A stretch of DNA of 64,000 bases from Lachnospiraceae bacterium C1.1 (GCA_030434875.1 JAUISW010000001.1:2553501-2617500), one strand, 5' to 3'; positions 42,096 through 51,623 are shown, counted from the first letter of the stretch. The notes: a model not told the origin generated them from the sequence alone. Translations and numbers: made by a program.

Positions 42096-42935
42096 TTAAG
42101 CTGTGATTTTCATACTTCCTATTAGTTCGTCTATTATTTCCATTTCTATCGAAATGTCATTTCCGTCTACACTCACCTTATGTTCATGGCTTACCCCGTC
42201 AACACTTCCCATCTCAACGGTCTTTCCAATATAAGCTTCGGTCTCTTCAGAGGATGTCATAAGGTCTTGTCCGGTTTTTTCTGAAAGAGCTGCTGCAAGG
42301 GCATATGCTCCCCAGTTAGAAACCGAAGCGATAAGAAGGATGTCTGTCTTTACCTCACATGGCGTGAGTGAAAGTTCATTACTGATAGTTTCCTTAAGAT
42401 TACCCATTCCGATCTCATTTCCACCATCTCCTATCCCTATAGTCGGAATTTCTCCGAATGCAAGTCTGAAAAGTTCATCTACAGGTGCCGTATGTTCCCC
42501 TATATCAACTCCTCTCATATTTGCATATTTGCCTTCAATATTTTTCCCGCATCGCTCTATAGAAATCATACCAACCGGATCCAGCTCTTTAAGCAATTCC
42601 CGACAGCTTTCACTGTCAGCATTTAAATCCAGATATCTTACCTTAAAATCTTCATCCTCAAAAAAGTTTCTGCAATATTCATCCGTTACGATGACCGGAT
42701 CATATCCAAGCTTTTTTAAGGCTCTTCCCAATACGACCGTTCCTGCAGGTCCGTCTGTTTCTGCAAAGCCTGCCACATAAAAACCTGTAGCTAAAACTAC
42801 ATTTCCCTTTTTCCATGACAGGATTTCATTTGCGGCTATGCTGCAATAATCTTTAGGAAGATGATCCTTTAATATATTCATTCCCCTTGATGAATATTTA
42901 AGGATTATTTCTTCTATGCTTTTCGCCTCACTCAC
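42096..42935 (-). CDS. D-glutamate cyclase (DUF4392 protein)
   Basis: The protein belongs to the DUF4392 family. VVLATGFYVAGFAETDGPAG at about 48 and GIGDGGNEIGMG at about 168 are its hallmarks. In mammals the same domain forms the C-terminal half of mitochondrial D-glutamate cyclase, which converts D-glutamate to 5-oxo-D-proline. Here the product would feed the PxpABC enzyme. The start is GTG within the pxpA stop region (8-bp overlap). Confidence 0.85.
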   Translation of the reverse strand: MSEAKSIEEIILKYSSRGMNILKDHLPKDYCSIAANEILSWKKGNVVLATGFYVAGFAETDGPAGTVVLGRALKKLGYDPVIVTDEYCRNFFEDEDFKVRYLDLNADSESCRELLKELDPVGMISIERCGKNIEGKYANMRGVDIGEHTAPVDELFRLAFGEIPTIGIGDGGNEIGMGNLKETISNELSLTPCEVKTDILLIASVSNWGAYALAAALSEKTGQDLMTSSEETEAYIGKTVEMGSVDGVSHEHKVSVDGNDISIEMEIIDELIGSMKITA

Positions 42936-43704
42936 CTTTTATCACCTCTTCAAGTCCGCATATTTTTATATTTTCAGCTTTGAGCCTCTCACTGATGCTC
43001 TTAGCAAATTCGACTGCCTTTACTCCGTCTCCGTGCAGACAAACCGAATCTGCCTCAAGTTCTATAAGATTTCCCGTGATAGTCTTTACCGTTCCGTCTT
43101 TTACCATCTGCACGACTCTTTCTATCGCCAGATTCTCATCTGTGATCATGGCTCCCTCTTTTGTCCTTTGAACCAGTGAACCATCATCCTCATAGGCTCT
43201 GTCTGCAAAAACTTCATTTGCCGCCTTAAGTCCTGTATCCCTTGCGGCTTTGACAAGCATGCTTCCCGAAAGCCCCAATAATATGAGTTCCGGATCTACT
43301 TCATAAATTCCCTCTGCAATTGCAGAAGCAAGCTTCATATCCTTTGCTGCCATATTGTACATGGCTCCATGGGGTTTTACATGACTTAAACTTATGTCAT
43401 TTGCCTTGCAGAAAGCCTTCAGGGCACCTATCTGATATTGTACTATAAATTTGAGTTCAGTCGGTGCGATATTCATATTTCTTCTTCCGAATCCCACGAG
43501 ATCAGCGTATCCCGGATGTGCTCCTACCTCTACATTTTCTTCCTTGCACATCCTTACCGCTTCAGACATAACACAGGGATCCGATGCATGAAAGCCACAG
43601 GCTATATTTGCCGAGGAAATATATGGTATTACTTTTTCATCCATTCCGCATTTATAATTTCCAAAGCTTTCGCCTAGATCACAATTCAGATCTATCTTTT
43701 TCAT
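42928..43704 (-). CDS. pxpA: 5-oxoprolinase subunit A (LamB/YcsF family)
   Basis: IDLNCDLGESFGNYKCGMDE at the N-terminal end, CGFHASDP, VEVGAHPGYADLVGFGRRNM and HVKPHGAMYN are strongly conserved family motifs. PxpA acts with PxpB and PxpC in ATP-dependent opening of 5-oxoproline to glutamate. Start at the ATG 43704 (GGGAGAG eight nt upstream) instead of a GTG three codons earlier. 258 aa. Confidence 0.95.
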   Translation of the reverse strand: MKKIDLNCDLGESFGNYKCGMDEKVIPYISSANIACGFHASDPCVMSEAVRMCKEENVEVGAHPGYADLVGFGRRNMNIAPTELKFIVQYQIGALKAFCKANDISLSHVKPHGAMYNMAAKDMKLASAIAEGIYEVDPELILLGLSGSMLVKAARDTGLKAANEVFADRAYEDDGSLVQRTKEGAMITDENLAIERVVQMVKDGTVKTITGNLIELEADSVCLHGDGVKAVEFAKSISERLKAENIKICGLEEVIKGE

Positions 43705-43727
43705 TTCTCTCACTCTCCCGGATATTT

Positions 43728-44513
43728 TTAATATTTCAAATTAACATTTTTAACATCTGTTATAAACATATGTCCCGGTGCATGCGTGATGCAGAAATCC
43801 GGTTTCGAATTCATCACAACCGCCTGGGGTGTAACTCCGCAGGGCCAGAATACCGGCACTTCTCCATCTCTTATTTCTACGCTGTCTCCATAATCCACCT
43901 TGTTTATATCCTTTATACCTATTGCCTCAGGATAACCTATATGAACCGGTGCTCCGTGTACTCTCGGCATTGCCGCCGTTATCTCAGCTGCCTTTACGAC
44001 CAGCTCATGAGGTATAGGTCTCATACTCACTACCATGTTTCCGCTGAAGACTCCTGCAGGACTGCATTTTATGTTGGTGTTATACATCGGTACGTTACAG
44101 TTCATCTCTATCTGTCTTACCGGAACATCAGCCTCTAAGAGCTCTGATTCAAAAGAAAAACTGCAGCCTATAAGGAAACTTACGAGATCATCTCTCCATA
44201 TCCCCGAAACATCTGTCATTTCTTCTTTTAATTCCCCGTTTTCATAGATCCTGTATTTAGGAATGTCTTTTGCTATATCTGCATCTTCTGCGAGGAAGCT
44301 CAAGCTCCTGCTGCCTGTATCCGAAACCTCCAAAAGCGGACAAGATCTCGGATTTCTCTGTGTAAAAAGAAGAAAATCATAGGCATATTTCTTTGGTAAG
44401 ATGACCAGATTTGCCTGGGCATATCCGGCACACATTCCGGAGGTCTGACCTGTTATCTCCTCTGATCTTATAAGTTTTCTCACCTCTGAGGGTTTCATAT
44501 CTTCATAATTCAT
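43728..44513 (-). CDS. DUF1445 (YcsI-type) putative hydro-lyase / cyclase partner
   Basis: The N-terminal motif PSEVRKLIRSEEITGQTSGM, the CAGYAQANLVILPKKYAYDF stretch and the end KPDFCITHAPGHMFITDV define DUF1445. The human D-glutamate cyclase contains DUF1445 and DUF4392 in one chain; here they are separate genes split by pxpA. The stop of pxpC overlaps its ATG (ATGA). The catalytic role is not established. Confidence 0.85.
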   Translation of the reverse strand: MNYEDMKPSEVRKLIRSEEITGQTSGMCAGYAQANLVILPKKYAYDFLLFTQRNPRSCPLLEVSDTGSRSLSFLAEDADIAKDIPKYRIYENGELKEEMTDVSGIWRDDLVSFLIGCSFSFESELLEADVPVRQIEMNCNVPMYNTNIKCSPAGVFSGNMVVSMRPIPHELVVKAAEITAAMPRVHGAPVHIGYPEAIGIKDINKVDYGDSVEIRDGEVPVFWPCGVTPQAVVMNSKPDFCITHAPGHMFITDVKNVNLKY

Positions 44514-45439
44514 CCAAATAACTTCCTCCAAAATCCCTTTTTCGGCTGAACAGATTTAAGATCCACTTTTTTAAATCTTATAGAATTTCCGGGCTTAAGC
44601 TGTGCCAGTAAGCTTAAGTCTTCTTTAACGACAGTTGCTATTTTTGCATATCCTCCTGTCGTCTGATGATCTGCCATCAAAATGATCGGTTGTCCGGAAG
44701 ACGGTATCTGCACTGAGCCAAAAGCTATTCCATCAGAAACTATATCCGTTCCATTGATACTTTCTACTTCCTTTCCACTGACCCTGATCCCCATTCTGTC
44801 GCTTTCGGGAAGTACTTTATAGACTTCGGAGTAAAAATTTTTAATTCCCTCTGCTGTAAAATATTCTTCCTGGGGTCCTTCGATAACTCTGACCGTTACC
44901 TCATCTGAAAAATCAGGTTTTTCTTCTGTTCTGCTTAGAAGCTCCTGCATTTCATTTTCATTAATAAATTTAACAGTACCTGTCTTTAATACATCTCCCT
45001 GTGCCAGCTTTCTTCCCTCGAAGCCTCCGATCTTTGCCTTAAGATCTGTAGATCTGCTGTTCATCACCGGCTTTGTATCGATCCCGCCTCTTACGGCAAG
45101 ATATGCTCTGCAGCCTTTGACTGCCATTCCAAGTCCGAGTACCTGTCCTGCAGATATTTTTATCGGCCTGTAGCGCTCCACCGCTTCGTCGTCAACTGTC
45201 GGCTGCATATCAGCTCCTGTAATGGCTGCAATAGCATCGGACTCAAATTTTATCTGTCCTCCAAAAAGAGTAAATTCCAACACCGCTTCATTATTGTCAT
45301 TTCCGACCAGTCTGTTTGCTGCAAGATATGCTTTCCTGTCCATAACGCCTGCTGTTCCTATTCCTGCCTCCAGAAAACCAAATCTTCCGGCATCCTGTAC
45401 TGTCGTAAGAGGTCCGGCATTCAAAATCTCAATACTCAT
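44510..45439 (-). CDS. pxpC: 5-oxoprolinase subunit C (KipA/carboxyltransferase-like)
   Basis: 309 aa. GPLTTVQDAGRFGFLEAGIG at the start, GGQIKFESDAIAAITGAD, and SGQPIILMADHQTTGGYAKI near the C-terminal end are diagnostic of the biotin-dependent-carboxyltransferase-like family that includes KipA/PxpC. The GGAGG right at the end of pxpB supports the ATG at 45439. Confidence 0.94.
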   Translation of the reverse strand: MSIEILNAGPLTTVQDAGRFGFLEAGIGTAGVMDRKAYLAANRLVGNDNNEAVLEFTLFGGQIKFESDAIAAITGADMQPTVDDEAVERYRPIKISAGQVLGLGMAVKGCRAYLAVRGGIDTKPVMNSRSTDLKAKIGGFEGRKLAQGDVLKTGTVKFINENEMQELLSRTEEKPDFSDEVTVRVIEGPQEEYFTAEGIKNFYSEVYKVLPESDRMGIRVSGKEVESINGTDIVSDGIAFGSVQIPSSGQPIILMADHQTTGGYAKIATVVKEDLSLLAQLKPGNSIRFKKVDLKSVQPKKGFWRKLFG

Positions 45440-45440
45440 T

Positions 45441-46160
45441 TCATTCCTCCGTAATCTGAATCTTGTACCGTCCATCTTTTAAGTCATTCCTTATAAGTTC
45501 ATATTCTTTTGGATCGATCGGATGGAATTTAATATATTCGCCGGCTCTGCAAAGAACCGGATTTTTTTTTAATGGATCGTAAAAATCAAGCGGTGTAGAT
45601 CCTATAAGTCTCCATCCTCCCGGGGATTCTATCGGATAGACGCCGGTCTGTTTACCACCGATCCCAACTGATCTCGGAGGTATTTTGGTTCTGGGACTTT
45701 TTAATCTCGGAACAGCTATTCTCTCATCCATTCCTCCCAGATAAACAAAGCCCGGTAAAAATCCCATCATATATATTTTGTAAGAAGGTTCTGAATGAAT
45801 AGAAATGATCTCATCCACTGACATTCCGAGTTCTTCTGACATTCCTTTAAGATCCTCGCCGTAAATCCCTTCATAGCAGACCGGAACGTTCAGGATTTTT
45901 TTCTTTATGTCATTATGATCGTTTTCAGAAGAATCAAATTTTTTAAGTTTTTTTACCAGCTCGTCATATCCTATTTCATCCGGTGAATAATAGATCATTA
46001 AAGATCTGTAAGTCGGAAGCATTTCTCCCACACCTTTTATCTTTCGCTCCCTGATCCAGTCTTTCATACGATAAACTTTTGCATTTATCTCATCTTTTAT
46101 TTCGGTTCCGAACTCCGCCAGAACTGCCTCATCACCGACCGCTCTGATTCTGAAATCCAT
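45441..46160 (-). CDS. pxpB: 5-oxoprolinase subunit B (KipI-like)
   Basis: 239 aa. AVGDEAVLAEFGTEI at the N-terminal end and YMMGFLPGFVYLGGMDERI plus VGIGGKQTGVYPIESPGGWR are family signatures (AHS1 domain). First gene of the operon. The ATG at 46160 is chosen because of TAAGGAG; the frame is open further upstream but lacks a better start. Confidence 0.94.
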   Translation of the reverse strand: MDFRIRAVGDEAVLAEFGTEIKDEINAKVYRMKDWIRERKIKGVGEMLPTYRSLMIYYSPDEIGYDELVKKLKKFDSSENDHNDIKKKILNVPVCYEGIYGEDLKGMSEELGMSVDEIISIHSEPSYKIYMMGFLPGFVYLGGMDERIAVPRLKSPRTKIPPRSVGIGGKQTGVYPIESPGGWRLIGSTPLDFYDPLKKNPVLCRAGEYIKFHPIDPKEYELIRNDLKDGRYKIQITEE

Positions 46161-46202
46161 TTTTCTCTCCTTAATAAACGTAAGTTTATATGTTGACATA
46201 GC

Positions 46203-46249
46203 CTGTCGGTTGCCGCATCTGTATGTCACATGCTGACGCATGTTCCGAC
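46203..46249. other. Palindrome-rich leader of the oxoproline operon
   Basis: TGTCGG...CCGACA encloses ACATGC...GCATGT, about 40-90 bp upstream of pxpB. It could be an operator or leader hairpin. Confidence 0.4.
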
Positions 46250-46271
46250 AGCTGCTGGCTCCCTAAAAAAG

Positions 46272-46312
46272 AAGCGCAGCGAAAGGATCCTATCAGCTCC
46301 TTTGCTGCGCTT
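46272..46312 (-). terminator. amt terminator
   Basis: AAGCGCAGCGAAAGGA pairs with TCCTTTGCTGCGCTT. On the minus strand CTTTTTT-like sequence follows. It lies 23 bp past the Amt-PII stop. Confidence 0.85.
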
Positions 46313-46334
46313 ATCAATCAAATTTGATTATCTT

Positions 46335-48104
46335 TTATTCAACATCGGCAAGTGCTTCCACACCTTCTTCGCCTGTTCTGATCTTTATAACGTTATCAAG
46401 GCTGTAAACAAAGATCTTACCGTCTCCGATATGTCCGGTATAAAGAGCCTTTTTAGCTGCTTCTACAATATCCTCTACGGGGATCTTGCTTACAACAACT
46501 TCAAGCTTGATCTTAGGAAGAAGTGTCGCATCCATTTCAACACCTCTGTACATCTCGCCGGAGCCCTTCTGAACACCGCAGCCCATTACCTGGGTAACTG
46601 TCATTCCTGTTACCCCGAGATCGTTCATTGCTCTTCTAAGCTTGTCATAACGTGAAAGTTTTGCAATGATCGAAACCTTATGAATTGCAGAATCAGATTC
46701 AATACCGCTTTTAACTACCTGAACAGAAGCCCTCTTCTGGAATTCTGTTGCTTCATTATAATCACTTACACCGAGGTCTGTGTTCTCATTTACTGCCATG
46801 TTAAGAGTGTTGGAAACATCCATGATAGCAAATCCTGAATATGCTGATGCAAGACCGTGCTCTGTGGAATCAAGTCCTAAGATTTCCTCTTCCTCAGAAA
46901 CCCTGAGTCCTAATGTAGCCTTGATGAGAGCGAATGAAACTGTGATCATTACTGCTGTCCAGAGAGCTGTTGCAAGCATACCTGTAAGCTGGATTCCGAG
47001 AAGCTTTGTGCCGCCGCCGTAGAAAAGGCCAATCATTTCATTGCCTTCTGCGTCTGCGATAGAATAGCCGGGTGCTGCATTTGTAGCGAAAAGACCAACA
47101 GCTATTGTTCCCCAGATACCGTTTAAGCAGTGAACTGCTACAGCACCTACAGGATCATCAATGCGAAGCTTGTGATCAAGGAACCATACGCCGAAGCAAA
47201 CGAGAAGTCCTGCTACGATACCGATAATAGAAGCTCCGAATGCATCTGTTACATCACAGGGAGCTGTTATTGCTACAAGTCCTGCAAGTGAAGCATTTAA
47301 ACACATTGAAACATCAGGCTTACCATATCTTACCCATGTGAAGATCATGCAGGTTACAGTTGCAAGTGCAGGTGCGATGGTTGTTGTTACAAAAACTGAA
47401 CCGAGCTGTTCAACTGATGTACAAGCCGCACCGTTGAATCCGTACCAGCCGAGCCAGAGAATGAAAACACCAAGTGAAGCTGCTACAAGATTGTGTCCGG
47501 GAAAAGCATTTACCTTTGTTACATTACCTTTATCATCTCTTTCAAACTTTCCGATACGGGGTCCTAAGAAAGCTGCTCCGATAAGAGCTGCAATTCCGCC
47601 TACCATGTGGATGCAGTTAGAACCGGCAAAATCGTGGAAACCGATCTGTGCAAGCCAGCCGCCGCCCCATGTCCAGTGTGCTTCTACCGGATAGATAAGT
47701 GCTGAAATAACTGCTGAATATACACAATATGATATGAATTTGGTTCTCTCAGCCATGGCTCCTGAAACGATAGTAGCTGTCGTTGCACAGAATACCAGGT
47801 TGAAAACGAAATTCGACCAGTCGAAATTTGCATAATCGGTAAAGATATCAAATCCGGGTTTACCGATGATTCCCATCAGGTCTTCTCCGAGGAAGAGACC
47901 AAATCCGATAAGGATAAATACTACTGTTCCAATACAGAAATCCATAAGGTTCTTCATTATGATATTTCCTGTATTCTTTGCCCTTGTGAAACCTGCCTCG
48001 CACATTGCGAAACCGGCCTGCATCCAGAATACCAGTGCAGCGCCGATCAAAAACCATACTCCGAAAACGCTGCTGTCAATCGCAGTTAAGATCTCTTCAT
48101 TCAT
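46335..48104 (-). CDS. Ammonium transporter fused to a PII signalling domain
   Basis: 589 aa. Residues about 1-430 are Amt: eleven membrane helices, FWMQAGFAMCEAGFTRAKN, the HWTWGGGWLAQIGFHDFAGS pore region and VGAVAVHCLNGIWGTIAVG with pore histidines. Residues about 470-589 form a complete PII domain (MGCGVQKGSGEMYRGVEMD, LLPKIKLEVVVSK, TGHIGDGKIFVY). In the T-loop the usual modified tyrosine of the EY pair is methionine (YRGVEM), so classical uridylylation is unlikely. The fusion gives one PII per Amt subunit, presumably self-gating by ATP/ADP/2-oxoglutarate. Start by GGAGGAG at 48104. Confidence 0.95.
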   Translation of the reverse strand: MNEEILTAIDSSVFGVWFLIGAALVFWMQAGFAMCEAGFTRAKNTGNIIMKNLMDFCIGTVVFILIGFGLFLGEDLMGIIGKPGFDIFTDYANFDWSNFVFNLVFCATTATIVSGAMAERTKFISYCVYSAVISALIYPVEAHWTWGGGWLAQIGFHDFAGSNCIHMVGGIAALIGAAFLGPRIGKFERDDKGNVTKVNAFPGHNLVAASLGVFILWLGWYGFNGAACTSVEQLGSVFVTTTIAPALATVTCMIFTWVRYGKPDVSMCLNASLAGLVAITAPCDVTDAFGASIIGIVAGLLVCFGVWFLDHKLRIDDPVGAVAVHCLNGIWGTIAVGLFATNAAPGYSIADAEGNEMIGLFYGGGTKLLGIQLTGMLATALWTAVMITVSFALIKATLGLRVSEEEEILGLDSTEHGLASAYSGFAIMDVSNTLNMAVNENTDLGVSDYNEATEFQKRASVQVVKSGIESDSAIHKVSIIAKLSRYDKLRRAMNDLGVTGMTVTQVMGCGVQKGSGEMYRGVEMDATLLPKIKLEVVVSKIPVEDIVEAAKKALYTGHIGDGKIFVYSLDNVIKIRTGEEGVEALADVE

Positions 48105-48199
48105 TTCATTTCTCCTCCAAACCTGATCTAAAAGCATCCGCACCCCGCAGCTTCATTGCATACGCGATACGTTTTCCGATTGAAAAGTTATTCAATCAA

Positions 48200-48256
48200 A
48201 AAAGCGATGCAGCGGCACACTGCATTCCTGCAGCATGATGCCCCGTTGCATCGCTC
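48200..48256 (-). promoter_or_regulatory. Terminator-like hairpin in the amt leader
   Basis: On the minus strand AGCGATGCAACGG pairs with CCGCTGCATCGCT, enclosing CTGCAGGAATGCAG, followed by TTTTTTG. It is about 100 nt before the amt start, in the gap after the pectate-lyase terminator. This is a possible attenuation site controlled by nitrogen state. 48257-48378 probably holds the promoter; nothing else is seen. Confidence 0.5.
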
Positions 48257-48378
48257 AAAATAACAAAATCTATGTTTTATTTAATCACACGGAACCCGCA
48301 GTAAATGCTGATTCCTCTAATAAAGTGACCAAAACATATTGTTTTTTAAATACTCCGCGGATAAGAATTTAAAAACAT

Positions 48379-48413
48379 AAAGGCGTCTTGGAGAAAATTT
48401 CCAAGACGCCTTT
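48379..48413 (-). terminator. Pectate lyase terminator
   Basis: AAAGGCGTCTTGGA pairs perfectly with TCCAAGACGCCTTT. Confidence 0.88.
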
Positions 48414-48475
48414 GTCCTTGAGTGCAAGTCTACAACATCGATAATGATATGTCAAGCACTTTTATAAGTTATTTT

Positions 48476-51031
48476 TTAATCTATAGCATAAGTTATTGAA
48501 GAATCCTGTGCTCCGGCATAATTCGTTGCCCAGGTCTTTGCATTTGCAGCCGTTCTTGAGGAATAGCTGTAATTGCTTGAAGGTCTCCAGCTTGTAGCAT
48601 CAAGGCTGATGCTTGAAATATCGGATGAAAGCACACTTCCGGAATCTGTAAAGTTGCCTACTCCCATATCATTTACAACAGATCCCTTGTAAGAACCTGC
48701 TGAGAAATAGTTCTTCTCTGAGTAGATATTGCAGTCTGTATATGGTGTATATCCGAGGTTAAAGTTATATACATAGTTATTATAGCAATGGAAATAACCA
48801 TATCTCATAAGTCCCGGTGCACGTGTAAGTGTTGTATTGAAATAGCAGTTGCAGATAGTCATGCAGGGATATCCGTCATAGGTAGAAGCTCCGTCCTCTG
48901 AAGGATAACCAAGGATAAGACCGTATTTATGACCTCCGAAGAAGCAGCCTGTTACCGAAACATAGTTAGCCTGAAGTCCTACATAGAGGAACTTATCTGT
49001 ATCATTTTCATGAGTTGATGTATCTGAGGTCATATCGTGTCCCGGCCATGAGCAGTGATCAAGCCAGAAATTATTGCCGTCTGAAATATACATCTGGATA
49101 TCATCATTTTCGTTAATGCTTACAGCATGTGAGAAAATGATATTCTTATATACATTATTTCCTGATGAAGAAATGTTGCGGAAATGAATGTTATAAAGAG
49201 TATGCGCATCATAAGAACCGATAAAGGTCTTGTTTGATCCTACGCTAACCTTTGTGAGTGAGCTCTGTGAAAGGTCTGCACCAATGATGATAGTATAAGG
49301 TGTTGAACCTGATGCATAAGTCTGAAGGTCTGAAAGAGATGTTACTGTAACAGTCTTTCCGAATACACCGCCTGTAACTGATGCCTTTTCATTTCCGTTC
49401 ATATCCTTGCTGTAGCCGGCAAAACCTTCAGCACCATAGGAATTTACCCTGAAGCACTGAGCTGATGATCCGCTGTAGGATGAAAGCTTATAGCTGCTTC
49501 CGGAGAGAGTTATCGCAAGTGAGTTGTTATTATAACTTACAATCTTGTAATTAAGAGCGTCTCCGTTTGTATCTGTCTTTACGGATGCTATCTTCCAATA
49601 CTGTGTCTTATCACCTGAGGTAACAGCTGTGGATGTAACTGCAACACCACTTGTTACACTGCTTCCTGAAGGTGTAAGGCAATAACCTGTTTCCGAATTT
49701 ATGATCCTATAAACACCCGAAGCAACATAACTTAATATCCATCTGTTTGATGTTGAAGAATCACTGTCAGTTGTTACTGTTCCGCCGTTAGAACTGCTTC
49801 CTGTGAGATAATATCCGTCAGAGCAGTTTACAAAATTCAGCTCCTGATTGGGATATACAGATGACAGTCCCGAAGAGCTTGAAGAACTGCTGGAACTTGA
49901 AGAAGAGCTTGAGCTCGATGAACTGCTTGAGCTTGAGGAAGAGCTCGAATCACCAGTTGACTCAAACTTAAACTGCTGGCATGCAAGTCCGTTATAAGTC
50001 CAGGTATTGATATTTCCGCCGTCATCTGTTGACCAGCCATAAACATCAAGTGCCTGTTCCTCATCGCTGCACTTTGTAAGAAGGCAGTAAGCACCGTCTG
50101 TATCACTCTCAACAACCTTGAATTCCTGAGGATCGAGACCGTTTTCGTCATAGATCTGAACATTGGTGCCATCGCTTGTTCCGCCGTTTGTGACATCCAT
50201 CATCCTGCCGCCGCTCATTCCGCTCTGCAGTGTGATATAATTGCTGCCCTGATTTTCAACATACCATTTCTGGCAGGAATAGCCGTTTCCGGTGTACTGC
50301 TGAACGTTGGCACCATTGCTGTCGTCTCCGTCTTCAACCTCTACATATTTCTGGCTGTTTATATTCTTGATATAATACCAGCCGTCAGAGATAAGCTCAT
50401 CCTCGTCATCATCTGATGATGAACTTGAGCTTGAAGAGCTGCTGGAGCTCGAAGAACTGCTTGATGGCCATGAAGCCTGTTCGAAATACCAGATCTGGTT
50501 ATCAGATCCTTTATATGTATATTCCTGAACGTTTGCTCCTGATGTGGATCTTGCATGGTAAACATCAAGAGCTGACTCAAAATCCGAAACCTCAGTTGCA
50601 ATATAATATCCGCTATTGTCGTCAGCTTCCAGGATTGCAAAATTCTGTGCCGAATATCCATTATTTGTATAAATCTGTATATTTGTGCCATCTGAAGAAT
50701 CACCGTCTGCAACGTCGAGTGATATTCCTCCGCTCATGTCTGTTGCAGGATGAAGTCTGTAATATCCTGTAGAACTGTTTTCCTCCAGTATCCATCTCTG
50801 TCCTAAAGAACCCGTACCTGTAGACTGAATGACATTTGCACCGTCTTCTGCAGAATCATCTTCTACTGTCAGATACAATCCGCTGTTCTTGTTCTTGATG
50901 TAGTAAATGTTTCCGCTTTCAGGCTCAATAGCCTCGGCATTTACAGCAGTCGCCGGCAAAATAGTAAGCGATGCTGCCAGCATAGCTGCTGTCGTAACGA
51001 CCGAAGCTATGCCTTTAAGTAACTTTCTCAT
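48476..51031 (-). CDS. Secreted pectate lyase with ricin-type lectin domains
   Basis: 851 aa. Signal peptide of about 33 residues (ends PATAVNAEA). Ricin B-like trefoils at about 38-185, 215-355 and 395-525 show Q-x-W/F repeats (GQRWIL, NQIWYF, CQKWYV, SNRWIL, TQYWKI). They are separated by serine runs, one joined to DDDEDE. The C-terminal third is a PL1-type beta helix: FIGSYDAHTLYNIHFRNISS, WLDHCSWPGHDM and RAPGLMRYGYFHCYNNYVYN. It should cleave polygalacturonate outside the cell, with the lectins holding plant-wall galactans. GGAGGG start. It lies next to repeat copy 3. Confidence 0.92.
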   Translation of the reverse strand: MRKLLKGIASVVTTAAMLAASLTILPATAVNAEAIEPESGNIYYIKNKNSGLYLTVEDDSAEDGANVIQSTGTGSLGQRWILEENSSTGYYRLHPATDMSGGISLDVADGDSSDGTNIQIYTNNGYSAQNFAILEADDNSGYYIATEVSDFESALDVYHARSTSGANVQEYTYKGSDNQIWYFEQASWPSSSSSSSSSSSSSSSSSDDDEDELISDGWYYIKNINSQKYVEVEDGDDSNGANVQQYTGNGYSCQKWYVENQGSNYITLQSGMSGGRMMDVTNGGTSDGTNVQIYDENGLDPQEFKVVESDTDGAYCLLTKCSDEEQALDVYGWSTDDGGNINTWTYNGLACQQFKFESTGDSSSSSSSSSSSSSSSSSSSSSSSSSSGLSSVYPNQELNFVNCSDGYYLTGSSSNGGTVTTDSDSSTSNRWILSYVASGVYRIINSETGYCLTPSGSSVTSGVAVTSTAVTSGDKTQYWKIASVKTDTNGDALNYKIVSYNNNSLAITLSGSSYKLSSYSGSSAQCFRVNSYGAEGFAGYSKDMNGNEKASVTGGVFGKTVTVTSLSDLQTYASGSTPYTIIIGADLSQSSLTKVSVGSNKTFIGSYDAHTLYNIHFRNISSSGNNVYKNIIFSHAVSINENDDIQMYISDGNNFWLDHCSWPGHDMTSDTSTHENDTDKFLYVGLQANYVSVTGCFFGGHKYGLILGYPSEDGASTYDGYPCMTICNCYFNTTLTRAPGLMRYGYFHCYNNYVYNFNLGYTPYTDCNIYSEKNYFSAGSYKGSVVNDMGVGNFTDSGSVLSSDISSISLDATSWRPSSNYSYSSRTAANAKTWATNYAGAQDSSITYAID

Positions 51032-51228
51032 TAATCTTTCCCTCCTGTTTCAAGGCCTCTCATACCTTGTATTTTTATTAATACAATTTTAATTCATATC
51101 CAATTTAATTTCAACATGTTGAACAGTACAAAAGAGCAATTAACAAAAAAGCTGTCTATTTTGAACAATACATTACAATTTATAAGTGATTAAACGTAAT
51201 ACATCTTTTTATTTTTTGTAAATTTATA

Positions 51229-51429
51229 GTTACTGTTCACACGCTTTCAGCGTGCTCCAGTAACGGGTTTTGCCATTTAAGATTGCCCCCTCTGTGTGGC
51301 ATATACTAAGCTCAGCTTTGCTTCGCTAAGTATTATGCGCATACGGCAATGGGCAAAACCCAGTGTTCAGTCAGAGTTATTGTGGCATAACTGCGCAGCG
51401 GAGTGCGCAGTTTGCCTGTGAACAGTAAC
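51229..51429 (+). repeat. 201-bp dispersed palindromic repeat, copy 3
   Basis: Same length and terminal inverted repeats as copies 1 and 2, in the orientation of copy 2. It lies in the divergent space between the pectate lyase and aroE starts, so it is not restricted to 3' ends of genes. Confidence 0.9.
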
Positions 51430-51483
51430 AATTTATATTCTCTTGGGATCAAATAATCTAACATGGACTTGATTGTGAATACT

Positions 51484-51511
51484 TTAACGCATAAAAGCGT
51501 TAATGCGTTAA
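51484..51511. promoter_or_regulatory. Possible operator upstream of aroE
   Basis: TTAACGCAT (51484-51492) and ATGCGTTAA (51503-51511) form a perfect inverted repeat, with a further AGCGTTAA half-site between. A/T-rich promoter-like sequence follows (TATATTATGAT around 51542-51552). Confidence 0.5.
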
Positions 51512-51623
51512 ATTTGTGCTTGATTAAATCATAGTTTAATGATATATTATGATACAACCGTTGAAAGACTAATAAAAGAAATGGCAAAAGTCATTATCGG
51601 GATAATTCGGAGGAGATTTCAAA

